Positions 52,973-64,000 of a DNA stretch of 64,000 nucleotides are shown here, piece after piece. The notes under the pieces were generated by a model. That model was not told the DNA's origin. It did no database searches and saw only the letters and a list, made by a program, of their open reading frames with translations. Position numbers and translations under genes: made by a program. Numbering within the stretch: position 1 is the stretch's first letter; each line of letters begins with the position of its first letter. The stretch is from Panagrolaimus kolymaensis (Eukaryota; Nematoda; Chromadorea; Rhabditida; Panagrolaimidae): contig JAJQJQ010000007.1 in assembly GCA_028622995.1 (NCBI GenBank), forward strand, positions 4,402,001 through 4,466,000, given 5' to 3'.

Positions 52973-53876
52973 TTTTGGGGTTGAAGTAAATGAACGAAAA
53001 AGAAAAGTATGATTTTTTAGGAGACTTAAAGACAGCTTATATAGAAAGATAAAACTGAACTATTCCCTCCGCCGCTATAATAATGATTCATTGCCTTGCT
53101 GATAATCGGTAAAAGTGTCTTTGATAAGTATATGGACAAACAATAGACTTTTCTGGATGGAAAAAGATGGAGTAAAAGATGGAACAAAGGTGAAGCTAGA
53201 ACATGACGTGACCTTAAAAAAATAAACTATGACTATTCTTAAAAGAATCTGTGTATTTTTTTTTATAGAAAAATATGCTCTAAGTTTTGATTGATAATAA
53301 CCCTAAAAAATGGCATCAAAATTCGTCATTTCATCATTTTTTTATCATTTAAATTTATAATCGTTTAAAGAATTTGATCATGTCGAAATTGAATATTGTA
53401 TGTGCTAAGGTTTAGTAAAGCCGAGAGTTGGACTCATAGATACGATAAAAGATTTAACGTCATAAGCTAAAGTGAATGACAACCAATATGTAAAAAAAAA
53501 CATGTTGGCTATTTTTTTAAATCTATTGTTTCCAATTATTCCATTATTACGTTTAATTAAAATATCAAGGATTAAAAAATTTGAATTTGTCCTTCATGAA
53601 TTTAAATTGGGGTATAAAATTTTTGAATTCTCTAAAATATTCAACATTTTGGCAAAAAGGGTTACTCGATTGCTTGTATGGTTTTTAATTTTGTGGTGGA
53701 CAAACATAAATAACATCGTTGGCTCAATTTCAATCAAAAAAAAAAATTGATCATTTTTGTGTTTTTCATCTTTTAATCCTTTTCAATACTGTACGAATTT
53801 TATTTCCTTGTCATTAATTGTTTTTTTGGCTATTGTTTCTGCACTGATAAGTGAACAAGCAAACAAGCAAGCAATC
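52973..53876. other. Divergent spacer between lipase and sec-15
   Basis: About 900 bases that should hold both promoters. An open frame at 53472-53750 is hydrophobic and low-complexity and I do not consider it a gene. No recognisable motif. Confidence 0.45.
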
Positions 53877-56631
53877 ATGGCGTCGTTATCAACCACAAGT
53901 ACAAAAGATACAACGGGAGGCAGCAGTGAAACGGCATCCACGTCTGCTTGTAAGTTTCTCATTTTAATGCTAAAAGAAAGCATGAAGCTTACCAAAAAAG
54001 TGATTTAGATGTTGATATGAGCGCAGAACAAGAATTTTTCTTATATGAATTAGAAACAACAGATTCAAGCAGCATTGGATTAGTTTTGCGTGCAATATAT
54101 GATAGTGGAGATGTCCATAAATTTTCTCGAGCCCTTGAACAACGTATTGCTCATTATGATAAAAATATCCTTAAAGTATGTACTTTCCATTACAATGGGT
54201 TTATAGAGTCGATGAATAATTTAAATAATTTACAAGGAAAATGTGCAGAAATTAAAGTAAGTTATCATCAAAGAAAGAATACATTCGTAATCAAAGATTT
54301 TTTACAGGAAATCTCAGTTGGAATTGATCATAATATTCAACAAAAAAGCAAAGAACTTGTTAAAAAAGGATCTGAAATAGTTAGATATCGTAAACTTCAA
54401 AGAAATGCCAACACAGCAATCGAACAAATTACAATGTGTTTACCAGCGTTAGAAAATTTTGCAAAGTTGCAAGATTTAATGAAACAAAAGAAATATTATC
54501 AAGCTTTAAAAGTTTTGGAAGATTTAGAGCACACTTATGGACCAGAAATACATAAATATAAATTTACCCAAACATTAGCAACTAAAATGGGTCCCATTCG
54601 AGAACAAATCAAGAAAAGTTCATATGATGAACTTCGATGCTTTTTGGAGGATGTTGCAAAAATTTGGAAGCGAATCGGCGAAGATGCAACTAAAGCTGTA
54701 TGTTTTTTTATTATTGAAAACATATGCAAATAAAAAAGGCATTTTAGACAGCGATTCAAACAGGATTCCAAAAATCCACAGGAAAGAAAGATTCGGATTT
54801 GGAATCACGTAAATCCTTTGTTAAAGAAGATAACATTTTATTGTCTAAAGATGGAACAATCGTCCAAAAAACTCCTCGAACTTCAGATGTTGAAAAGAAA
54901 AAAGTTGCAGATCAATATGAAACCAATTTATCTGCAACTGATAACATTGATTTTGCTCCCATTCATCGATGTTGCCAAATTTTTAATGTTTTGGTAAAAA
55001 CTTTTAACATTAACATTTATTGCTCACCTTCTTTTTTTAGGGTGATAAAGAAGGATTTGAAAATTATTATCGCGATGAACGGAAAAAGCAAGCTGAAACT
55101 GTAATCACTCCACCCACAAAGCTTCAAGAACCTATTAAATCTTCAGTAAATTATTTGGATAAAATTGTTGGATTCTTTGTTGTTGAAGATCATATAATGA
55201 ATTCTCAACCTGGGCTTGTAACCAAAGTTTATAAAGACCAACTATGGGAATTAGCGATTCAGAAAATTACTGAAACCATGAACACTCATTTTGGTAATTG
55301 TTTGGAAGTTGAAGTTATGATTAAAATGAAAAAAGTCATTCTTCTATTTGCTCTAACAATGAAATCTTATGGCTACAGTATTCATCTATTATATTCGTTG
55401 CTTCAAAATTTTAGGTAAAAAATTTTTAGATTGTGAATCAATCATAAAGCTGATAGTGGATTTCAGAGATCAATATAATGAAATTTTAATGAAAGAATAT
55501 TGTGCTCAATTTGATAAAGCTCTTCGAGACGATAATTATACACCAATTACGGTTAAAAATGAAGACGAATATAAATCAATTCTGGTTGAATATCCACATT
55601 ATAAGCGACTTCTTGAGAAAGAAGAATATCCTCGAAAATTTCCATTTTCTCGCTTTGTTCCCACTGTTTTCAATCAAGCAAAAAGTTATTTACGCGGTTG
55701 CCTTCGTTTTATGGAAAACCTTCAACTTTCTCAATCGGAAGTTGATGATACAGTTCGAAAATATGCAAACGTATTGCTCGCGAGATGGTCGGGTTCATTG
55801 AAACATTTTGTAAGCGACAAAAAACTATCCTTAATTCAATTAGTTCAAATTACCATTAATATGGGATATCTTGAAAGATCATGTGAATTTCTTGAAAGAT
55901 ATATTACTGAATTAACAAATCGAGGTGAAGGAAGTCATTTAGTTACTTTGAATGATCAAGTGTTCCGCGATGCCCGTTCAGAAGTTGAACAACTCATTGA
56001 TGAAAAACTTCATGAAAAAGTTGGAGAATTTTTAGAACTATCCAATTATGATTGGGAACTTCCACAATCCAGTGGAGTTGCAAGTGATTATATCGCGGAT
56101 TTAATTAAATTTTTGAATACTACATTCACTGCATTCACTCAACTTCCACCCGTTTTGGCTCGACATGTTTGCATGCAAACTTGCAAATATCTCGCTGATC
56201 AACTTCATTCAGCTCTTCTTTCACCCGAAGTTAAAGCGGTTTCTATGGGAGCTCTCGATCAATTTTCTCTTGATGTAATGCAATGTGAAATGTTCACAGC
56301 TCAATGCCCCGTAGCAGGTTTCGATGAAGCTACACTTTCAATTACTTTTGCCCATCTTCGTCAACTTCTTGACCTCGTTATGCATGCAGATTGGTCGGTT
56401 TATTTTGCAGAACAGAAAAAATCTAATGGGAAGTATGCGAGAGTTAAACCAGCGGATGCTGCAATTCTTCTTGAAAAGTTTGTTTTTTTAAACAAATTTA
56501 AATATTAATAAAATTATCAAATTTTTAGGATGATTGAATTGGAAAAGAAAAATTCAAGCTTCTTTTCACGAAAGGATGATAAAAAGAAATTATATGATAC
56601 CATTTTGCGACAACTTCGGGCTTGTAACTGA
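53877..56631 (+). CDS. sec-15: Exocyst complex component Sec15 (EXOC6)
   Basis: Seven exons (53877-53949, 54009-54256, 54308-54697, 54748-54993, 55041-55414, 55467-56477, 56529-56631) give 814 residues, close to the roughly 800 of animal EXOC6. Sec15 is the exocyst subunit that links Rab GTPases on secretory vesicles to the tethering complex at the plasma membrane. Recognised parts: LRAIYDSGDVHKFSRALEQR near the N-terminus, NFRDQYNEIL created by the splice at 55414/55467, and the C-terminal domain with SNYDWELPQSSG, VKAVSMGALDQFSLDVMQCE and FAHLRQLLDLVMHADWSVYF. The 52-base intron at 55415-55466 is required, because the unspliced frame stops at 55418. The N-terminal 25 residues are Ser/Thr-rich and not conserved. 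Confidence 0.93.
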
Positions 56632-56834
56632 TTATCTGCTTGATTCTTCTTTTTTTTACATTTTATGCTTGAATATCGTAGCAGCGGGACAGGAATATTT
56701 TTCATTTTGCTTTTTTTTGCTTTGCTTCGAATTGTGCTGGATTTTAAAGGGCTTTAATTTATAAAAAATATATATTAAAAATTATTTTTATAATTGAAAT
56801 ATGCAAAATAATAAAACGAAAAAAGCGATTAAAG

Positions 56835-58139
56835 CTATTTGGACTTTTTAATTTTTCCTTCATCTTCACCAATGGCAAAGAAGATATAAATTCGATAAAT
56901 GATTGCGATGACGGTCCATGTTGAGAAAAGGGAGATTCCAACCCAATGTGCACCACTCCAATCTCTTTCATATGCATATTGGCTCCAAATTTGAGCAAAT
57001 AAAATGCAAATGCATGCAACAGCTCGACACTCAGCAGCAACGGATCGATCTTTTTGATATTTCCAATGTAATGCATGGGCGGATACAATATTCCCAGCAA
57101 CAAAAAGAATACCCATTACTCGAGCACATAAATCATGGGAGGTATCAAGATTGACTTTAACTTGACGATGAAGTAACCATTCTGGGCATACAAGCCATGC
57201 CATTCCAATAACAATGGATGCGAGAGAATCAAGCTGATAAAGGCCATTACCACCAACATGGCTGGCATACATGGTTCCGCCAATAGGCCAACGAGAACGT
57301 ATGATAAGAAAGACATAAATCGCAATGATGACAAAGCAAGTATAAATTATTACAGTCAAATACTAAAAATGAATTATTACGCCTTTAAAACAATTCCATT
57401 AAAAAAAAGTAAAGTCTTACGATTGGATTAATCAAATCAGGATTGGTTGAACGAGTATTAAATGCTAATAATAACGCAAATATCATTGTAGTTATTTTTA
57501 AAACATAACATGTTGTTTGAGTTTCAGGTGCTCGATTTTTAAAAGTCCATAAGAAAAACGCTGAAGAAATAATCTGTCCTCCAACACATCTCACAAGATG
57601 CCAATGAACTCCATCAGTGGTTTTATTCTAAAATATTTAGTTCAACTTTTATTAGCACACTATTTTAAACGGCAAAAGCAGCAAAAATAAATTTCATTAA
57701 AATTCTCAACTCGCTGCTGCTTGGAGTCGTTGTAGAATTTAAAAGTTAAAAAATATATTTTTTATTGCCTGAACTTTATTTAATCTAACAATACTTTTTG
57801 GAAAGATTTTGTAGTTAAAATAAAATAATAATTTAGCTGCTTAAATCTATAGAATATTTTAGAAGATGTGGTCTTTAATACAAATAAAAACTATTGACTT
57901 GTAAAACTACAGTATGATAAAGCTGCAATTTAAGCTGTAATAAGCTAATAACTTTTTTCTTACACACTTCATCATTTCCGAATATTTCACATTTATTTAT
58001 TTATGAAATATGTAAAGTAAAATAATAAACTTACAAAAACAAAATCCGCAATTTTATCTGGTGCAAAAAATAGAGTTGTTCCAATAATGGCAGAAAAAAT
58101 CGCATCGATTGTTAAAACATATTTCGGAGACAAAACCAT
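56835..58139 (-). CDS. Multi-pass membrane protein with internal duplication
   Basis: Three exons in reverse (58035-58139, 57421-57627, 56835-57362) give 279 residues with about seven or eight hydrophobic segments and a Lys-rich end (GKIKKSK). The two halves look alike: LTIDAIFSAIIGTTLFFAPD with CVGGQIISSAFFLW in the first, and YQLDSLASIVIGMAWLVCPE with VMGILFVAGNIVSAHALHW in the second. This points to an old tandem duplication of a four-helix unit. I do not recognise the family and cannot assign a substrate. The gene converges on sec-15, with about 200 bases between stops. The 407-base intron 57628-58034 contains nothing I can name. Confidence 0.75.
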
Positions 58140-59547
58140 TTTTCTTGTTTTTGCTAAAGAAATGAACTATTATCTAATAAATATATTTTTTTGATTAAAC
58201 AAGAAAAAAGTTTTAAAGACACTAAAACACCGATGAAACTTTGCGTGTTTCTTGAGTTGGGATGATGATGGGCAGCCGCCGCGTGGCATGTCCGTCGACC
58301 TTGTATGTAACAACAACGTCACCTTCCTCCAATTTTTCGATTCTATCGTTGCATGGAAGCAATAGACAATAACGACAGTCACAGGGTCACTCTTTTGAAT
58401 CGATCAATCCATCCAACATCCGCATACTTTTAATAAAAGGAAAGATTCAACGATCCGATTGGGCCATTTTCTTTGTTACAATGATGTGTGTCGCTTTGAA
58501 AAGTTTTTTTTTTATTTTACGTCCCAACTATGTTGTAAAATTATTGTTTTCTTCTATTTTACGGATATTATCTTTCTTCGAAGCTATTTTAACAAAAAAT
58601 TTCCCCAAGCATTAAATTGGTGATTTGATCAAAAAAAGTTTTAACAATAGTATTTTTTCATTAAAATAGTTAAAAATTAATTGAAATAAATTTAACTCCA
58701 GCAAAAGATGAAAGAAAATAAATAAAGAAAAAATAATACAGCATTATTTTTTTTGTTGGAAAGAAGCAGCTTTCTTCTGGTGGTTTCCTTTGAATTGTTT
58801 CATACAATTTTTCGATTCAAAGTAGGCATGCCTAAGATCCTTTTACTGTCGAGTTAGTTAATGATATTTCACACTAAATACACAAAGTAATTGCCTCCAG
58901 AAGATATCCAAAAAATGTTTCATAAATTATTACTTTTTATGTACTACGTGAGCATCTAGGAACTTGCTTTAATTCTTGTTTAGTTTTTTGAAAATTTACA
59001 ATCATTTTTAGAAATAGTGTTAACAGCCTTCATTCAGGCTGGATATCAATGTTAAATAACATTCTTAATTAATTGATAAATATTAGAAATGAATAATATG
59101 ACAAATATAATCAAAATATGTAAAAATGTTTAAAAGTTGATAACACATTTCTCCTAACTCCAAAAAAAGAGCATGCTTATCAAAGATCCAAAGCCGACCT
59201 CGAAACCCGCAGGAAACACTGAAGCCGTAATTGTCTAGGTGTGGCGTGCTGAAGGCACGCCGTCCGCCTAGTGATAATTATTGAAGACTTGAAGAATACA
59301 ATAAACTTTATTATTATCAAAAAATGTTAAAAATCTATTACATATTACAAAATAATAACTAAATAATAAGACAAGAAAGCCTTCTAAAGATGTTCAAAAT
59401 AAAAAAATGTTAAAATTAAAAACCAACAATAATAGCAATTAAAAATTCTGTAATTCTAATCCATTCTGGGTTGAATTGAGCATAGAAAAAGGTTGAAAGG
59501 ATAAGGCACGAATTTTTAAGATAAACACTTTCATTTATTTGCTTCAT
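58140..59547. other. Spacer with one GC-rich hairpin
   Basis: 1.4 kb between the membrane-protein gene and the end of the glycogenin gene, both on the minus strand. It is AT-rich apart from the hairpin at 59228-59280 and its left flank (59190-59227). It should contain the membrane-protein promoter and the glycogenin 3' untranslated region. No gene-like reading frame. Confidence 0.5.
59228..59280. repeat. GC-rich hairpin, possible Helitron-type 3' end
   Basis: A nearly perfect 53-base inverted repeat. TAATT pairs with AATTA, CTAGGTG with CGCCTAG (one G-T pair), and GGCGTGC with GCACGCC around the loop TGAAG. It is far more GC-rich than its surroundings. The inner stem followed by CTAG then T resembles a Helitron right end, but the outer stem also pairs the CTAG, and no matching 5' TC end is found. 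It could equally be an independent foldback or a structured RNA. Confidence 0.5.
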
Positions 59548-61491
59548 TTATTCTTCAGCAGGTGGAGCAGATTGTTCGGGTGTTGGATGAGGAGTTTCAG
59601 GAACAACATCTTCAGTGACAACATTTCTAATTTCAGGATCAGGTGATGGTAAAGGTTCTTCAGGTTTTAGAGGTTCAGTTATAGCTTCTGGCAAAGTTTC
59701 TTGTAAGCTGGTTTCAATTTGACGTCTAATAAATGAGAATGCATCACGACCTTCATAATCTAAAAAAACACAAACATTATTATGATATGAAGGTTAGAAA
59801 TGACAAACCAGGAGCTCCAGAATCCCAACGTCCATAGCGTTCTTCAACATCATCAGAAACACCTTCTTTCTAAAAAACGAAGATTAGAAAGTATAATCTT
59901 AAAAAGAGGAAAAGCTGTAAAAAAACTGAAGTTAGGCACACTCAAAATCGAGGAATAGTGTCAAACTAAAAGAAAAAGCACATCAAAAAAAGGTAAACCA
60001 AACGACACACAGTTGACTCTGTTGATTCTGATACAGGTTCAGGCGAAGCAGCTGAAGATTTTTGTTGTTCATAGTCTGGATTTTGAATGATAACGGTTGA
60101 TACAGGTCCTTGATTTTCTGAATGCGATAGAGAAGAAGTCTGTAAATGCACAGAAACAGAAGCATTTTCACCACCATAAAACACATTAGAAATGGGATGA
60201 GAAGGTATTCCTCTCACTTCTATATAAGCAGGCGCAGATGGCGGGGAATAACGAACCTGAGGCTGAGGTGGCGGCCTCATTGGATCATTGTGTACTATTT
60301 GTAATGGGCCAATATATGATGGATTCTAAAAGTTATTAACAAACTTCAAATATGTTAGTTTTTAGTTATTTTAATGTAGTGAATAACTAAAATATTGGTA
60401 TATATAATAGATTACATATAAAATGCACCCAAATTTTATGAGACCAATTTAATGGCTAAATTATTAAAAATAGAATTTAAAAAATGTTTGAGTTATGTAT
60501 ACAATCTCAACATTCAAACTTTAAAATCGTTAGTCAATCCATATCTTAGAAAAAAAAATAATCCAAAGATTCAAGTTGGGAGTAAAGTTTCCAAAACTAT
60601 TAATTTTCAAACCAAAATCACACAAAACTTCAACTTACCAAACCTTTGGGCAAATTGATAACGACGTCTTCATTGAAAATTTGTTGCCAGTAAAACCAAT
60701 GTTCGTTTTGATTTCCACCCTGAACCCGTTTCCATGGCTTTGAAGTTCCCAAGAAATGAACAATTTTGATTTGACCTCCAAAAAGTTGATAAGCAGCTTT
60801 GTAGCTATAAATCGAGCCAGATGTAACGTTGTAAATAAAAGGTAAACGATGAGATGCATCAAGTTCACGCCAGTTTGAGAAATAAAGATTCAATAATCCT
60901 TGATCACCACCATCAAAAGTACCATGTTTAGTACCAAATTCAACAAGCGTGTGATACGTCTCATTCGAAGGAACAAAGACGAAAACACCTGAATTGAATA
61001 AATCTGGCCAACCAATATCTGGTGCAGCAGAAAACTCTGGACGTTCAAAAAGTTCATCGCAATTCTGAAAAAGAAGCAAATTACTTTGATTTAGTTGCCA
61101 AAATAAAAATTCACTTGAATAATAAGAGTATCAGCATCCAAGAAAACACATTTCGAATATTGAGTCAAACGCCAACAATGCTAAAAAAGAAGATAATTTA
61201 AGATAAATTTAATTTATTTAAAGTATTACTTACAAGCTTTGTGAAAGTTATGCCTAAATCAGGACGACCAATAAGTGCAAGATTTTCTGTATCATTTGAA
61301 TCAAGAACATCAACACGAGTTGAATTATGAAAAACAGCTAATAAACGAGATCGCATTTGTGCTGATACTCCATCGGTATAAAGAATGTGAAGATGATGTT
61401 TAGTATTTGCACGACGAAGAGAATGTGCAAGTACAAGCGCACCCAAGGCATAGCCATCATTTGTTGCTAATGTCACCCATGCATTAGACAT
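59548..61491 (-). CDS. gyg-1: Glycogenin (self-glucosylating initiator of glycogen)
   Basis: Six exons in reverse (61234-61491, 61115-61180, 60639-61064, 60011-60325, 59809-59869, 59548-59759) give 445 residues. The GT8 domain fills the first 250: start AWVTLATNDGYALGALVLAH, metal-binding DxD in KCVFLDADTLI, DIGWPDLFNSGVFVF, GGDQGLLN, and IVHFLGTSKPW. The acceptor tyrosine is expected in GSIYSYKAAYQLFG, matching the autoglucosylated Tyr of animal glycogenin. A Pro/Ser/Gln-rich linker follows. Then RYGRWDSGAPGYEGRDAFSF resembles the glycogen-synthase-binding C-terminal motif, followed by a Pro/Glu-rich tail. It works in the cytosol with glycogen synthase. GATTTTTAG ends 10 bases before the ATG and could be a spliced-leader or 5'UTR acceptor. 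Confidence 0.93.
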
Positions 61492-64000
61492 CGTTGATTT
61501 CCTAAAAATCAAAAAGTTATAAAACATTTTAGGATTACAACAAAACGCGCCACAAAGGTTTTTAAATTTTTTATAGTTTATTACAAAAAAAGTTTTGCAA
61601 GACAAAAAAAAAATACGTGAAAACAACTTCGACTCTTTTTTCCATGTTGTTGTTTTTATATTATTGTTTGTTTGCCCCGTTTTTCTGTTTTGTTTTAGCG
61701 AGAGTAAAAACTTCAAGCTTGCTTTGAATCTAACTTTTCTCATTAAATAAACAAATCGATGAAAGTAAAAGTTAAATCGCGTTAAATCCTTTAAAAATCT
61801 GCTAAAACAACCCAAAGCAAAATTGTTGTTTCTTCTTTTTTTATTCACAACAAACAAAGATAAAAATCCAAAAGAAACATTAAAAAAAGGAGCCCAATCA
61901 CAAAAACCCAAAACATGAAGCGAGAAAAAAAATAGGATGGCGCCGATATTATGTTGCAAATGAAATTATTTTGTTAGACTGCTTGCTTGCATTATCACGA
62001 TTCATTAAACTATGTGTAAATGTGTAAAAAAATGCAATGAAAGCGAGAGGAATGGAACACCATCGAGACAGATATAAATGGGTACATTAAAATGGGAGCA
62101 AAAAATTCTTGGCATATGAAGAAAAAAAAATTTTCAGAGAAAAAACGGAATTATTGTTTGTTCCTTTTCCCTTTTGTTTACCTTTATTTATGGACCGTTA
62201 ACCATTATCGATAACGAAAACACGATCAGTTAATGGAATAAATAAAATTAAGAAAGAAACATATTATAATTTTTGACCCTCTTTTTTATGGCGGTTTTAA
62301 GGCCAATTTTTATCCCCGAAACTTAAAATTTAGTTGCAAATAGCTTAATTGCAGCTTTTCTTACTATTTCCCCAGATATCATGGCTCTAAATTAGCTTAA
62401 TTAAAATATATCTAATTTCAACGATCAAAACAAAACAAAAAATATAATTCGAAACATCATTAAAAAAATCAGAGACCATCGGTGGCCAAAGAACTTTTAT
62501 AAGAAAACAAAAAAAAGCAATGAAGAAAAAAAATGAATAAACTCGAGCCAAAATTGTTGACAATTTTTTTATTTCTTTTCTTGTCTTTGATATTGAACCT
62601 CTATCAAAAAAAAATTCTTTTTGTTCTTTAGTTTTTAAAATAGGTTTTAAACTGGTTTTGTTACAAAATTTTATGGTGTCATCGCGAAGTAATTAGTTTT
62701 TAGAGGAAGGAAGAAAAATAGACTAGCTTTACATAAGAATAAAAAAAAACTAAATTTAGGAGTAATAAAATGCAGACATTTTAAAAGATTTAGGGAAACG
62801 AAGAATAAAAGTATTTTTTTTTTGAGGAAGAAAAAGGAGGAAAAAAGATAGCGGCTGCTGCTGCCGCCACTGGCAGCAGTTAGCTTTACTCCGCTTGCAT
62901 TTTGATGAAGAAACAAATGCTTGCTGCTGTTGTTGTCTTTTTTACGAATGAAGAAAAAATAAAAGCACGAGAGAGAAAAAGAAACAAGCAGCGACTAGCT
63001 TTTTCGATGTTTTTTTTTTCTTTCACTCTCGTCGCTCTTTCTTTTACTGATCGCTCAACTTTTGTTCATTTTTATGTTCGCCGCTATTTTTGCTTTTCCT
63101 TCAAGAAAAAATGAGGAAAGAGTTGATGAGTCCATTGTTTTTTTTGTCCATTCGTTTGAATTTTTTTTTTGCTAAAAGAAAAGATCCAAAAGATAATGGA
63201 TGAGATTTATTTTATGTTTAGGGAAAGAAAAAGTAAATAGCAAAAAAATCATGTGGGCGCTTGCTTTATTTTTTGATGGGCGCTATGATTGCAAATGTTA
63301 CATTCTTTCTTTCATTCATTAAATTACATTTTATTTCAATCAAATTCTTTCGTTTTTTTTCTATCTTTAAGTCGTTAAAAATAAAAGTAACTTACTAGTG
63401 CTTTAATAAAACATAAATGGGAAGAAGAGAACTTCTATGATAATAATGAGTTTAAAACAAAAATGCAAAAAATTAAAAAACAATTAACCTTTGACACTTT
63501 CATGCATCATAGTATTCTCATGCAAACTGTAGCAAAGAACTTCTAAAATCTTAATCAATCATTTTGTCATATTTTTTGAGTGAATTTGAGGCTACTTTGA
63601 ACTTTTTTGATCCTTCAAATTGTTTTTGCTTTTTTTTATGCGTTCAATCATTTTTTTTATTAGTCATATCCGGGAATTAGCCTCAATAAAATACCTGCAT
63701 TTTTGAAATTTGGCCCTTCAACGACAGCTGCGATTAAAAGATATTTTTTAAAAATGGATTTCAAAAATGATGCAAGAATTGTTTGTTACAAAAAATCAAA
63801 AAACTACTACTTTTTGATCGAACGCTTTCGTCACTCTATCTAAATTTTCTAAACATCGAAAAAAAAATATTAAAGTTTTATTTTTTCAATTAACCATAAC
63901 AATAATTAAAAATCTTAAAAATTATTTATAGTAATTTTTTTGTCATTATTACACTTTCATTGCCTTGAATGAAGAAGTTCCCTTAAAGTGCTACATAAAA
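61492..64000. other. Gene-free stretch at the right edge
   Basis: 2.5 kb upstream of glycogenin to the window end. The reading frame continuing upstream of the glycogenin ATG (to 61959) is low-complexity and preceded by the acceptor, so I treat it as non-coding. A short hairpin CTGCTGCC/GGCAGCAG lies at 62858-62879 within a CTG-rich patch. The rest is A/T runs. Confidence 0.5.

Noticed and set aside
53472..53750. 92-codon open frame between lipase and sec-15
   Set aside because: Low-complexity Phe/Ile/Lys content, no domain, no flanking splice or polyadenylation context.
55369..55466. Direct reading of sec-15 from the frame starting at 55369
   Set aside because: This frame gives GKKFLDCESIIKLIVDF before DQYNEI, unlike Sec15. 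Removing the 52-base intron 55415-55466 gives NFRDQYNEIL in line with the family.
61198..61959. Long minus-strand frame extending upstream of the glycogenin start
   Set aside because: The extension is Phe/Lys-rich low complexity, and a good acceptor lies 10 bases before an ATG that matches the known start of glycogenin.
62858..62879. Hairpin CTGCTGCC/GGCAGCAG
   Set aside because: It lies in a CTG-rich patch where short inverted matches are expected; no sign of an RNA gene.

Overview
The window is nuclear DNA of a nematode. The DNA is strongly AT-rich, introns are mostly 45-110 nt with GTAAGT-type donors and TTTTAG-type acceptors, and the recognisable proteins are metazoan (Discs large, Sec15, glycogenin, an ADAMTS protease like nematode ADT-1). 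Possible outron-style TTTTAG sites sit just before several start codons. I cannot fix the species. All exon models below were read by hand from frame, splice signals and protein similarity, and none was checked against transcripts.

Layout. 1-2382: the right part of a broken DDE transposon ending in TTAA. 2637-3756: the 3' exons of a METTL18-like methyltransferase converging on a small unknown gene. 7023-11424: a two-helix membrane protein and a 638-residue unknown protein that carries a small membrane-protein gene nested on the other strand. 14080-18545: a type I membrane protein with one thrombospondin repeat, converging on another small membrane protein. 22725-24148: an unknown basic protein. 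26963-34221: a 20-exon secreted ADAMTS protease with about 14 thrombospondin repeats, again with an opposite-strand membrane-protein gene in one intron. 34608-36641: a divergent pair, a small basic protein and a stand-alone extended-PHD protein.

37152-49714: full-length dlg-1 (L27-PDZ-PDZ-PDZ-SH3-GUK) and, 6.5 kb away on the same strand, a shortened paralog with only L27-PDZ-PDZ. Between them, on the opposite strand, lies a small Tudor-domain gene, and the intergenic DNA carries a 252-bp foldback element related to the transposon at the window start. 51882-52972: a secreted class-3 lipase. 53877-56631: sec-15. 56835-58139: a multi-pass membrane protein with an internal duplication. 59548-61491: glycogenin. 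Long gene-free stretches (2-5 kb) of homopolymer-rich DNA separate the blocks.

Themes. Dlg, its short paralog and Sec15 act in epithelial polarity and exocytosis, and the ADAMTS and thrombospondin proteins act in extracellular matrix. These are unrelated neighbours, not an operon. Points most worth following: the short dlg paralog, the frequent AAG 3' splice sites (10 of about 70 introns, usually with no alternative CAG or TAG), the transposon/MITE pair, and the three small membrane proteins with basic tails, two of them nested in introns.
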